A program made the position numbers and the translations under genes. From Streptomyces narbonensis (lineage in GTDB: Bacteria > Actinomycetota > Actinomycetes > Streptomycetales > Streptomycetaceae): a stretch of 64,000 bases of DNA. The notes below the pieces were generated by a model. That model ran no database searches. It was not told where the DNA came from and was given only the letters and a program-made list of their open reading frames with translations. The DNA lies in assembly GCF_014649015.1 (NCBI RefSeq), contig NZ_BMSF01000003.1, positions 62,001 to 126,000 of the forward strand, written 5' to 3'. How positions within the stretch are numbered: the stretch's first letter is position 1; each line of letters begins with the position of its first letter. Positions 25,595-33,823 of this stretch are shown one piece after another.

Positions 25595-26365
25595 ATGGCG
25601 ACTGCCGACGCGGGTGGGGCACAGGTGAAGTCCGCGGTGCGGACCGTGGAGCTGCTGGAGTACTTCGCCGGGCGCCCCGGCATGCACTCGCTCGCCGCCG
25701 TCCAAGAGGCCGTCGGCTACCCCAAGTCCAGCCTGTACATGCTGCTGCGCACCCTGGTCGAGCTGGGCTGGGTGGAGACGGACGCCACCGGCACGCGGTA
25801 CGGCATCGGCGTGCGGGCGCTGCTCGTCGGCACCTCGTACATCGACGGCGACGAGGTCGTGGCCGCCGCCCGGCCGACACTGGACCGGCTCTCCGACGAC
25901 ACCACGGAGACCATCCACCTCGCGCGGCTCGACGGCATCAACGTGGTCTATCTGGCGACCCGCCAGTCCCAGCACTACCTGCGGCCGTTCACCCGGGTGG
26001 GGCGCCGGCTGCCCGCGCACTCGACCTCGCTCGGCAAGGCGCTGCTCGCCACCCACACCGACGAGCAGGTGCGCAAGCTGCTCCCGGAGACGCTGCCGGC
26101 GCTGACCGAGCACACGATCACCGACCGCGAGCAACTCATCGAGGAGCTGCACGTCATCCGCGAGCAGGGCTTCTCGGTGGACCGCGAGGAGAACACGCTC
26201 GGGCTGCGCTGCTTCGGCATCGCGATCCCCTACCGGACCCCGGCGCGGGACGCGATCAGCTGCTCGGTGCCGGTGGCTCGGCTCACCCCGGCCCATGAGC
26301 AGATGATCAAGGACGCGCTCTTCGACGCGCGGGACCGGCTGACGCTGGCGACGCGCCGCCTCTGA
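25595..26365 (+). CDS. IclR-family transcriptional regulator
   Basis: 256 residues. N-terminal winged helix: VKSAVRTVELLEYFAG, LAAVQEAVGYPKSSLYMLL (recognition helix) and GWVETDATGTRYGIG. The C-terminal IclR effector domain runs from about residue 85, with PAHSTSLGKALLA and EQGFSVDREENTLGLRC as usual marks. ATG 25595 after GGGGCGAGGG. Divergent from the aldehyde dehydrogenase and 95 bases from the tandem palindromes, which are its most likely sites. The ligand may be a sugar acid such as an aldarate or pentonate (inferred). Confidence 0.9.
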   Translation: MATADAGGAQVKSAVRTVELLEYFAGRPGMHSLAAVQEAVGYPKSSLYMLLRTLVELGWVETDATGTRYGIGVRALLVGTSYIDGDEVVAAARPTLDRLSDDTTETIHLARLDGINVVYLATRQSQHYLRPFTRVGRRLPAHSTSLGKALLATHTDEQVRKLLPETLPALTEHTITDREQLIEELHVIREQGFSVDREENTLGLRCFGIAIPYRTPARDAISCSVPVARLTPAHEQMIKDALFDARDRLTLATRRL

Positions 26366-26372
26366 GCACCCG

Positions 26373-26431
26373 CCGCTTTCGCGCACCCACCGCTTTCGCG
26401 TGCCCGCCGCTTTCGCGTGCCCGCCGCTTTC
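26373..26431. repeat. 17-bp tandem repeats at convergent gene ends
   Basis: Units CCGCTTTCGCGTGCCCG at 26373 (variant), 26390 and 26407 plus a half unit from 26424. The array runs from just after the iclR stop to the cupin stop codon. Confidence 0.85.
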
Positions 26432-26927
26432 AGCCCCGCTCGGCCAGGGCCGCCTGCCACACCGGGCTGTCCACGTAGTGGTTGTCGTACTGCTCCGAGG
26501 ACGCCTTGATCTCCTCGAAGCTCGCCTCGCCGCGCATGACCCGGCCGAGCAGGCGCAGGTAGTCGAAGCGGGCCATGCCGGGCGTGAAGGCGAAGAGTAC
26601 GTCGGCCTCGGCGCCGGGTGCCGCCGCGAAGGCGTGCGGGGTGTGCGGCGGGACGAGGAGGAAGTCACCCTCCTCCAGGACGGCCAGCTCCTCGCCGACG
26701 AGGACCTGGAGCGAGCCGCCGAGGACGAAGAACATCTCCGAGGCCTTGGTGTGGAAGTGCGCCGGGGCGCCGACCGCGCCCTTCGCGAACGAGGAGCGGT
26801 AGCTGGTGAGCTGCCCGCCGGTCGTGTCGGAGTCGGCGAGGAGCGTCATCACGCTGCTCGGGTCTGCGGTGGTCTCGGCGGTGGCGGCACGGGTCAGGAG
26901 CGGGGCGAAGGTCGCGATCTCGTTCAT
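26430..26927 (-). CDS. Cupin-domain protein
   Basis: 165 residues. A single cupin barrel: GAPAHFHTKASEMFFVLGG carries the HxH and Glu of motif 1, and LVPPHTPHAFAA the His of motif 2, so a metal site is likely intact. It resembles quercetin-dioxygenase-like small cupins. ATG 26927 is chosen over the in-frame GTG 26933. The upstream gap has three GGTCAAT boxes. The substrate is unknown. Confidence 0.82.
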   Translation of the reverse strand: MNEIATFAPLLTRAATAETTADPSSVMTLLADSDTTGGQLTSYRSSFAKGAVGAPAHFHTKASEMFFVLGGSLQVLVGEELAVLEEGDFLLVPPHTPHAFAAAPGAEADVLFAFTPGMARFDYLRLLGRVMRGEASFEEIKASSEQYDNHYVDSPVWQAALAERG

Positions 26928-26947
26928 GATCACAACTTTAGTGGGCC

Positions 26948-26995
26948 ATTGACCACAGCTAAGGGGTCAATTGATCATCAGAATCATGGGTCAAT
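26948..26995. promoter_or_regulatory. Three GGTCAAT boxes upstream of the cupin gene
   Basis: ATTGACC (26948-26954) and GGTCAAT (26965-26971) are inverted with a 10-base spacer, and a third GGTCAAT lies at 26989-26995. The second box also forms TCAATTGA. This is a comparatively AT-rich stretch within 70 bases of the cupin start. Confidence 0.55.
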
Positions 26996-27091
26996 TTCGC
27001 GCCCGGTAGGAGGGCCCCTCCCCCGCGCGGCGGAGACGGTTCAGCACACGGCAGGACGTGGCGCCCATGCCCCGCACGGGAGCGTGGAGCC

Positions 27092-28057
27092 ATGACACCG
27101 ACCGGGTACCGACCCTCCCTCCTCCGCCGCGTGCTGCGCGTCCTCGCGATCGTCGCCTGCCTCCCGTACATCTCGCTCAAGATCGTCTGGGTGGCGGGTG
27201 GCGAGCTCGGCATCCCGGCCGGGAGCGAGCTCCTGGAGCACCCGACGCTGCTCGCGGTCGCCAACTCGATCTCGGTCCTCGCCGACGCCGCCGTCGTCGT
27301 CCTCGCCCTGCTGCTCACCCAGAAGTGGGGCCTGCGGGTGCGGGCCTGGCTGCTCGCCTTCCCCATGTGGGCGGCGACCGGACTCCTCACCCCGATCATG
27401 GCCGGGTATCCGGCGCAGCTCGCGGTCGCGCTGTTCAGCGGCGACGAGCGGGTCGCCGCCCCCCGCGAACCCTTCCTGGACGACTGGGTCTTCGCCGTCG
27501 TCTACGGCGGTTTCATCCTCCAGGGCCTCGCCCTCGGCAGCCTCTTCGTCCTGTACGCACGGGACCGCTGGGGCCACGTCTGGCGCGGCCGGCTCGGCGA
27601 GTTGTCCGCCGGCACCTCGGGGCCCGGCACACGGGCCCTCGCCCTCGCCGGCGCGGTGGTCGCGCTCCTTCCCGCGACAGTCCAGCTGATCTGGCTCTCC
27701 GGCTCGACCAGGGGCCTCTCCCCCCGGCGTGCGGCCGAGCGGGACCCCGACTTCTACGTCCTGAGCGCCGTGCACCTCGCCTTCCTCGTCGCCGCCGTCG
27801 TCTTCACGCTCCTCCTCGTCCTGCGCCGGCCCGCGCGGCTGGGCGTACGGCCCGTCCTCGCCCTCGCCTGGGTGTCCACCGGGGCGATGGGCTGCTGGGG
27901 CGCCTACATGTCGCTCGTCGCGCTCCAGCCCGAGAGCGATGTCGCCAAGCAGGTCCCGGCGCTCGCACAGCTGTCCTACGCTGGCCAGATGATCACCGGG
28001 TTCCTGCTGGCCGCGTGCGTGGCCGTCTTCCTGCGGCGGCGGAGCGCCGAGGCGTGA
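27092..28057 (+). CDS. Multi-pass membrane protein of unknown function
   Basis: 321 residues with about eight hydrophobic segments, no recognised domain. The N-terminal SLLRRVLRVLAIVACLPYISLK suits an inner-membrane signal anchor. An acidic/Arg-rich loop (about residues 205-218, SPRRAAERDPDF) faces one side. Its TGA overlaps the GTG start of the histidine kinase gene (GTGA), so it is coupled to the two-component pair and may be its sensor partner or target. Confidence 0.8.
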   Translation: MTPTGYRPSLLRRVLRVLAIVACLPYISLKIVWVAGGELGIPAGSELLEHPTLLAVANSISVLADAAVVVLALLLTQKWGLRVRAWLLAFPMWAATGLLTPIMAGYPAQLAVALFSGDERVAAPREPFLDDWVFAVVYGGFILQGLALGSLFVLYARDRWGHVWRGRLGELSAGTSGPGTRALALAGAVVALLPATVQLIWLSGSTRGLSPRRAAERDPDFYVLSAVHLAFLVAAVVFTLLLVLRRPARLGVRPVLALAWVSTGAMGCWGAYMSLVALQPESDVAKQVPALAQLSYAGQMITGFLLAACVAVFLRRRSAEA

Positions 28058-29307
28058 GGCGGTGCGCGGTCGCCCTCTTCGGGCAGCGGGCCAGGCTGCG
28101 CTGGCTCCATCTGGTCCTGGGCGGCGCGCTGTTCATGCCGTACTGGCTGGTCGGCACCATCGTCATGGCCTTCCTCCTCGACTCCCCGGGGGGCCTCTTC
28201 GGGGGCAGCCTCGCCGTGCAGTTCGGGGCGTACGCGGTCGGGCTGCCGCTCGCCGCGGTCACCGCGCTGTTCCCGTTGGCCCGGCCCATGTCGGTGGCTG
28301 TGGCGCGGTCGCTGTGCGGGGTCCCGGCGGACCGGTTCGCCGACGGCCCGGCCCGCGGCCGCGAGGCGAAGGCCCGGACCGCCGGCTGGTTCACGCTGCA
28401 TGTGGGTGTCGGCGCGCTGGTCAGCGGAGCGTCCCTGGCCCTGCCGCCGTTCGCGGTGTCGCTGGCGGCGCTGCCGTTCTCCCCGGCGCTGCGGGAGTCG
28501 GAGCTCGGCCGGTTCTGGGGGCTCGACCGGCCCTGGCTTCTCTGGGCGGCGCTCCCCGCGGGGGTGCTCATGCTGCTCGCGCTCGCCGCCACCGCCGCCG
28601 CGACGGGGGCGCTGCTCGCCCGGCTGGCGCCCCGGCTGCTCGGGCCGAGCCCCGCGGACCGGCTCGCGGCAGCCGAGCGGCGCGCGGCGGAGGCGGAGTC
28701 GCGCAACCGGCTCGCCCGCGAGCTGCACGACTCGGTCGGCCACGCCCTCAGCGCCGTCACCCTCCAGGCGGGCGCGGCCCGCCGGGTCCTCGACACGGGC
28801 GACGCGGCCGACCTGGAGTTCGTCCGGGAGGCGCTGACCGCGATCGAGGAGACCACCCGGCGCACGGTCGGGGAGCTGGACTGGGTCCTCGGCCTGCTGC
28901 GGCGAGACAGTAACGGGGCTGCGGTCGAGGAGGGAGTGGGCCCGGGGCTGGACGCCCTGGAGGCCCTCGTGCGCGGCGCCGGACCGCGGGTGGCGCTGAC
29001 GGTGGACGGGGCGCTCGATCCCGTACCGGAGGCGCTGTCCCGGGAGGCGTACCGGATCGTCCAGGAAGGGCTGACGAACGCGGCCCGGCACGCGGGCGGC
29101 ACGCCCGTCACCGTACGGCTCGACGCCCGTACCGAGGAGTTGGAGATCACGATGGAGAACCCCCTGCCCGAGCGGCCCCCGGTCGCCCGTCCGGACGGCG
29201 GGCGCGGCCTGCTCGGGGTCGGCGAGCGGGCCCGGCTGCTCGGCGGCACCGCCGAGGCCGGCCCGGTGGACGGCGTGTGGCGCCTCGCGGTGAGGATCCC
29301 CCGGTGA
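28054..29307 (+). CDS. Two-component sensor histidine kinase (NarL-type partner, HisKA_3)
   Basis: 417 residues. Four or five N-terminal membrane helices (about residues 10-190), a coiled linker rich in Ala/Glu/Arg, then the HisKA_3 box RLARELHDSVGHALSAVTL with the phospho-acceptor His, and the ATPase core with EGLTNAARHAGG (N box) and GGRGLLGVGERARLLGG. GTG 28054 overlaps the upstream membrane-protein stop; the stop overlaps the response-regulator GTG (GTGA). The signal is unknown. Confidence 0.92.
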   Translation: MRRCAVALFGQRARLRWLHLVLGGALFMPYWLVGTIVMAFLLDSPGGLFGGSLAVQFGAYAVGLPLAAVTALFPLARPMSVAVARSLCGVPADRFADGPARGREAKARTAGWFTLHVGVGALVSGASLALPPFAVSLAALPFSPALRESELGRFWGLDRPWLLWAALPAGVLMLLALAATAAATGALLARLAPRLLGPSPADRLAAAERRAAEAESRNRLARELHDSVGHALSAVTLQAGAARRVLDTGDAADLEFVREALTAIEETTRRTVGELDWVLGLLRRDSNGAAVEEGVGPGLDALEALVRGAGPRVALTVDGALDPVPEALSREAYRIVQEGLTNAARHAGGTPVTVRLDARTEELEITMENPLPERPPVARPDGGRGLLGVGERARLLGGTAEAGPVDGVWRLAVRIPR

Positions 29308-29972
29308 GCGCGGCGAACGCCTCCGTGACCAGGGTCGTCCTCGCCGACGACGAGCGGATGGTGCGGACGGCCCTGCGGGTCATCCTGGACGCGGAGCCCG
29401 ATCTGGAGGTCGTCGGCGAGGCCTCGACGGGCGCCGAGGCGGTGTCGGTGGTGCGGGCGGCGCGGCCGGACGTCGTGCTGATGGACGTGCGGATGCCGGA
29501 GATCGACGGGATCCGGGCCACCGAGCAGATCCTCGCGGGGATGGCGGAGCCGCCCCGGATCGTGGTCGTGACGACCTTCGAGAACGACTCCTACGTGTAC
29601 GACGCGCTGCGCGTCGGCGCGGCCGGTTTCCTGCTGAAGCGGGCGGCGGCGGAGGAACTGGTGAGCGCGGTCCGCCTGGTCGCCCGGAGCGACTCGCTGC
29701 TCTACCCGGCGGCGGTACGGGGCCTGGCGGCCGAGCACGCCCGGCGCACGCCGGCGGCGGCGCCCTGGGTGGCGCGTCTGACCGAGCGGGAGGCGGAGGT
29801 GCTGCGGCACGTGGCGACGGGCCTGACGAACGCCGAGGTCGCCGAGCGGATCGGCGTCGGCCCCGCGACGGTCAAGTCGCACGTGGCGGCGCTCCTCGCG
29901 AAGCTGGGCGCCCGGGATCGCACGCAGGCGGTGATCCTGGCGTACGAGTCGGGGTTCGTGCGGGCAGGGTGA
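29304..29972 (+). CDS. NarL/FixJ-family response regulator
   Basis: 222 residues. Receiver domain with acidic pair Asp15-Asp16, phospho-acceptor Asp61 in VVLMDVRMPE, and the conserved Lys in GFLLKRAAAEE. LuxR-type HTH: LTEREAEVLRHVATGLTNAE and VKSHVAALLAKLGARDR. Coupled to the kinase by a GTGA overlap. A possible target is the membrane protein upstream, from gene order only. Confidence 0.93.
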   Translation: MSAANASVTRVVLADDERMVRTALRVILDAEPDLEVVGEASTGAEAVSVVRAARPDVVLMDVRMPEIDGIRATEQILAGMAEPPRIVVVTTFENDSYVYDALRVGAAGFLLKRAAAEELVSAVRLVARSDSLLYPAAVRGLAAEHARRTPAAAPWVARLTEREAEVLRHVATGLTNAEVAERIGVGPATVKSHVAALLAKLGARDRTQAVILAYESGFVRAG

Positions 29973-30027
29973 GGGCGGGACCGCGGGCGGGCCGAGGACG
30001 GAAGCGCGCGGGCATCAGGCCGGCGCG

Positions 30028-30417
30028 TCAGCTCCGGCCGAAGAGTCGTCGCCCCTTGGCGGGCGGCGCGACCTCCTCCTGGAGCGTGGCCGTGTAGGGC
30101 TGGACGTGGACCTGCTCGGCGGTGGTGACCTTGCACAGCACCGGCGAGCCGCCGCCCCGCACCTCCATGAGCCACGAGCCGTCGGCGACCCGGAACACCC
30201 GTCGGCCTGCGGTGGCCCCCGACGGCAGGTACACCTCGGCGGGCACGTGCTCCATGGCCAGCTTCCGCGCCAGCTCGTCGGCGGCGGCCCGGCCGCCCGT
30301 CTTGACCAGGTGGCGCTGGGTGAGCTGCCAGCGGTGGTCGTCACGGCCCACGCAGGTCTCCTCCTCGACCAGGACGGCCCACGCCACGTACTCCTCGGGT
30401 ACCGCGTCTTCGATCAT
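30028..30417 (-). CDS. Conserved hypothetical protein, about 130 aa
   Basis: 129 residues, no signal peptide or membrane segment. The sequence is mixed alpha/beta with an acidic N-terminus (MIEDAVPEEYVAWAVLVEEE) and a basic C-terminus (PPAKGRRLFGRS). No domain recognised. Codon bias is good and the ATG at 30417 is separated by only 100 bases from the divergent PbpA-like gene, so shared control is possible. Confidence 0.75.
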   Translation of the reverse strand: MIEDAVPEEYVAWAVLVEEETCVGRDDHRWQLTQRHLVKTGGRAAADELARKLAMEHVPAEVYLPSGATAGRRVFRVADGSWLMEVRGGGSPVLCKVTTAEQVHVQPYTATLQEEVAPPAKGRRLFGRS

Positions 30418-30517
30418 GCCCGCACTGTAGGGGCGCCCTCCGCCGGCATGAAGGTTCCCTGAGAATCCGGACACATCCGGAACGGTCGCCACCGGCCCGT
30501 TCGTCCCCCTTGGTGCG

Positions 30518-31966
30518 ATGAACAAGACGATCAGGCACACGTCGGTCTTCGTCCTCGTCCTGGTGCTCGCCCTCCTGGGCCGGGCCACCTGGGTGCAGGC
30601 GTACGAAGGCAAGGCGCTGGCGGACGACTCGAAGAACCGGCGGAAGACCATCGCGCAGTACGCGCAGCCGCTGGGCAACATCGTCGTGGCCGGTTCGCCG
30701 GTCACCGGCTCGAAGAAGACGGAGGGAGGCGATCTCGCGTACAAGCGCACCTACACGGACGGCGAGCTGTACGCGGCGGTCACGGGCTACAGCTCGCAGG
30801 CGTACGGCGCCACGCAGCTGGAGGGCATCTACGACGACGTCCTCGACGGCACCGACGACCGGCTGAAGAACCCGGTGGACGCGGTGACCCGCGCACAGCA
30901 GAAGCCCGGCACGGTCGTCACCACGATCGACCCGGACGTGCAGAAGGCCGCCTACGAGGCCCTCGGGAACAAGAAGGGCGCGGCCGTGGCGGTCGACCCG
31001 GCCACCGGCCGGGTCCTGGCCATGGTGTCCACCCCCTCGTACGACCCGTCGAAGATCGCCGGGACGACGGACGGTGCCGCCTGGCAGGAGCTGATGGCCG
31101 ACGAGGACAAGCCGCTGGTCAACCGCGCCCTGCGCCAGCCGCTCCCGCCCGGCTCCACCTTCAAGCTGGTCGTCGCGGCGGCGGCCCTGGAGAACGGCCT
31201 GTACGGCTCGGTGGACACGGCGACGGAGAGCCCCGACCCGTACACCCTGCCGAACACCCGGACCGTGCTGAAGAACGAGAACGCCTCCGCGCCCTGTGAG
31301 AACGCCACGATCCGTACCGCGCTCCAGTACTCCTGCAACAACGTCTTCGCCAAGATGGCCGCAGACCTGGGGCAGGACAAGGTGAAGGCGATGGCGGAGA
31401 AGTTCGGCTTCAACCACGCCGAGCTCGACGTCCCGGTCCGCGCCTACGCGAGCGTCTACCCCTCGGGCATGGACGCGGCGCAGACGGCGCTCACCGGCAT
31501 CGGGCAGTTCGACGTGACGGCCACCCCGCTCCAGATGGCCATGGTGTCGGCCGCGATCGCCAACGACGGCCTCCTGGCCGCCCCGCACATGGTCTCGGAG
31601 GTCGTCGACTCCGACGGCGACGCCCTCACCTCCTTCGACGACGGGGACACCACGCGGATCGTCTCCTCCTCGACGGCGGAGCAGCTGCGGAGCGCGATGC
31701 GGACGGTGGTGGACAAGGGCACCGGCACCAACGCGGCGGTCGCCGGGGCCGAGGTCGGCGGCAAGACGGGCACGGCCCAGCACGGCGAGAACAACAGCAA
31801 GACGCCGTACGCCTGGTTCACCTCCTATGCGAAGGACCCCTCGACCGGGAAGCAGGTCGCCGTCGCGGTGATGATCGAGGACTCGGGCGCGGCCCGCTCC
31901 GAGGTCAGCGGCAACGGCCTGGCGGCCCCGGTGGCGCAGAAGATGATGGCCGCGGCGCTGAAGTGA
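30518..31966 (+). CDS. Penicillin-binding transpeptidase (PbpA-like class B PBP)
   Basis: 482 residues. One N-terminal membrane anchor (about 8-22), a short dimerisation-type domain, then the transpeptidase with SxxK at Ser213 (GSTFKLV), SxN at Ser272 (YSCNN) and KTG at Lys416 (GGKTGTAQ). It cross-links peptidoglycan outside the membrane. The length and anchor match actinobacterial PbpA proteins better than FtsI. PbpA usually sits beside a FtsW/RodA gene, which is missing here, so this may be a second copy with a specialised role such as aerial growth or stress. Confidence 0.93.
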   Translation: MNKTIRHTSVFVLVLVLALLGRATWVQAYEGKALADDSKNRRKTIAQYAQPLGNIVVAGSPVTGSKKTEGGDLAYKRTYTDGELYAAVTGYSSQAYGATQLEGIYDDVLDGTDDRLKNPVDAVTRAQQKPGTVVTTIDPDVQKAAYEALGNKKGAAVAVDPATGRVLAMVSTPSYDPSKIAGTTDGAAWQELMADEDKPLVNRALRQPLPPGSTFKLVVAAAALENGLYGSVDTATESPDPYTLPNTRTVLKNENASAPCENATIRTALQYSCNNVFAKMAADLGQDKVKAMAEKFGFNHAELDVPVRAYASVYPSGMDAAQTALTGIGQFDVTATPLQMAMVSAAIANDGLLAAPHMVSEVVDSDGDALTSFDDGDTTRIVSSSTAEQLRSAMRTVVDKGTGTNAAVAGAEVGGKTGTAQHGENNSKTPYAWFTSYAKDPSTGKQVAVAVMIEDSGAARSEVSGNGLAAPVAQKMMAAALK

Positions 31967-32092
31967 CGTGAAGGGGGGTCCGATTGGCTCCGGGCCCCCG
32001 TCGCACGATATGCAAGGTCACGCTCGCCCGTCCGAGCACGCATTCGAACGCCATCGAGTCGCTGACCCTGCTTCCCCTCGCGGAGGACCGCC

Positions 32093-32512
32093 GTGCGCCT
32101 GCCCCGTTCCCTGTCCGGCTGGACCATGGCGGTCTTCGGCGTGCTCGCCGCCGCGCTCGGCGTGGTGGGCCTGGTCGCCCCGGACGCCCTGCTCACGGTC
32201 ATGGGCTTCGCCCCGGTGCCCGAGGGCGAGCGGGCGGACGGCGACCACACCCTGGTCTTCCTCACCGCCTCCTCGATGGCCGCGCTCAACATGGGCGTCT
32301 ACTACGTCCTGGCCGCGCTCGCCGACTGGAAGCCCTTCTTCCGCTGGACGGTCCCCTTCCGGCTCCTCACCTGCGCGGTCTTCACCCTCGCCGTCGTCAC
32401 GGGCCGCGCCCCGGCCGGCTTCCTCGGCGTGGGCCTGTGGGAGGGGCTCGGGGCCGTGGTGACGGGCGCGGCGCTGCGGTACGAGAAGCGGGGCGCCGCA
32501 GCGGCGGAATAG
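32093..32512 (+). CDS. Small membrane protein, unknown function
   Basis: 139 residues with four hydrophobic segments (about 8-35, 58-78, 84-106, 110-130). No domain name recognised. GTG 32093 follows CGGAGGA. The 126-base gap from the PbpA-like gene has no clear terminator. It may be a conserved Streptomyces DoxX-like or four-helix membrane protein, but no cysteine or charged motif supports a reaction. Confidence 0.7.
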   Translation: MRLPRSLSGWTMAVFGVLAAALGVVGLVAPDALLTVMGFAPVPEGERADGDHTLVFLTASSMAALNMGVYYVLAALADWKPFFRWTVPFRLLTCAVFTLAVVTGRAPAGFLGVGLWEGLGAVVTGAALRYEKRGAAAAE

Positions 32513-32561
32513 GGCAGGCGCCCGATCCTTCAGGGCCTCCTCAGAGACCAGGCTGCGGGTC

Positions 32562-33803
32562 ATGCGTTGGTATCTGACAGGCGTCGTCGTGTCCGGGTTC
32601 GGTACGACGGCCATGTGGCTGGTCTCGGGGATCTGGGTCAAGTCCCTGACGGGTTCGGACAGCCTGGCGGCGCTCGCCGCCTTCGCCCTGTGGGCGCCGG
32701 TCCTGCTCGGGCCGCTGCTCGGCACGCTCGCCGACCGGGTGCGGCGGCGGCCGCTGCTCGTCGTCCTGAACGCGGCGATGGCGCTCCTGCTGCCCGTTCT
32801 CCTGTGGGTGGAGTCGGCGGACCGGGTGTGGCTGCTGTTCGCCGTGCTCGTGCTGTACGGGGCCCAGGGCGCCGTCCACGAGGCCGCCGAGCAGGCGCTC
32901 GCCGCGACGACGCTCGACGCGGGCCGGCTCGGCACCTTCAACGGGCTCCGGATGACCGCGAACGAGTCGATGAAGCTCGTCGCGCCGCTCGTGGCGGCCG
33001 GACTCTTCGCCCGGTACGGAGGCGGCCCGGTCGCCCTCCTCGACGCGGCGAGCTTCGCTCTCGCGGCGGTCCTCTTCGCGCTGATGCCGGTCCGCGAGGA
33101 GCGCCACGCGCGGTCCGGGCGCCGGAAGTGGTGGCGGGAGACGGCCGAGGGCGTACGGCTGCTGCGGGCCTCGCCGGTGCTGCGGCCGCTGCTGGCGACG
33201 GGCGGCTTCACGATGCTGCTCGCGGGGGTCAACGGGGCCGCGATCTACGCCGTGGTGGACAGCGGGCTCGGGCGCTCCCCCGCGTACGCCGGTGTGCTGT
33301 ACGCGGTCCAGGGCGCCGGCTCGGTCCTCGCGGGCCTGCTCGCCGGGCCGCTGCTGCGCCGCGTCCCGGAGCGGGCGCTGGCCGCCGTCGGTCTCGGGCT
33401 GTTCGCGGTGGCGGTGGGCGTGCGGGCGCTGCCGTACGGGGCGACGGCGCTCGCGGCGAGCGCGGTGATCGGGCTGGGGATGCCGTGGGTGCTCGTCGCC
33501 GTCATGACGGCGGTCCAGCGGGAGGCCCCGGCGGAGGCGGCGGGCCGGCTGACGGCGACCGCGAACACCCTGGTCTTCGCCCCGAACGCGCTGTCCATCG
33601 CGTTCGGTGCCGGGCTGGTCGCGGTGCTCGACGTCCGGATCCTCCTGCCGGTCCTCGCGCTCGCCGGAACGGCCTGGGCCGCCGGCCTCGCGGTGCGGGG
33701 CCGGCGCGACACCGGAGAGGGCCGGGGCGGCTGCCGCGGCCGGACGGACGGGCTCGCGGTGCGGGGTGGGCAGGGGGCGGGGAGCATGGAGGGAGGCGCA
33801 TAG
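32562..33803 (+). CDS. MFS transporter (12-helix, enterobactin-exporter-like)
   Basis: 413 residues. Twelve-segment transporter with the loop 2-3 motif GTLADRVRRRPLLV and the helix 4-5 TFNGLRMTANESMKLVAP of the MFS_3/EntS-like group. The cytoplasmic tail of about 35 residues is Gly/Arg rich and shows no domain. The stop is 21 bases before the phosphatase GTG, so it may belong to the same operon. The substrate is unknown. Confidence 0.85.
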   Translation: MRWYLTGVVVSGFGTTAMWLVSGIWVKSLTGSDSLAALAAFALWAPVLLGPLLGTLADRVRRRPLLVVLNAAMALLLPVLLWVESADRVWLLFAVLVLYGAQGAVHEAAEQALAATTLDAGRLGTFNGLRMTANESMKLVAPLVAAGLFARYGGGPVALLDAASFALAAVLFALMPVREERHARSGRRKWWRETAEGVRLLRASPVLRPLLATGGFTMLLAGVNGAAIYAVVDSGLGRSPAYAGVLYAVQGAGSVLAGLLAGPLLRRVPERALAAVGLGLFAVAVGVRALPYGATALAASAVIGLGMPWVLVAVMTAVQREAPAEAAGRLTATANTLVFAPNALSIAFGAGLVAVLDVRILLPVLALAGTAWAAGLAVRGRRDTGEGRGGCRGRTDGLAVRGGQGAGSMEGGA

Positions 33804-33823
33804 GGCGGCGGGAGGAGGGCAGG

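Noticed and set aside
30470..30517. SigE-type promoter (GGAAC and CGTT) before the PbpA-like gene
   Set aside because: The spacing of 14 bases between GGAAC and CGTT is shorter than the usual 16 to 17, so it is not a convincing match.
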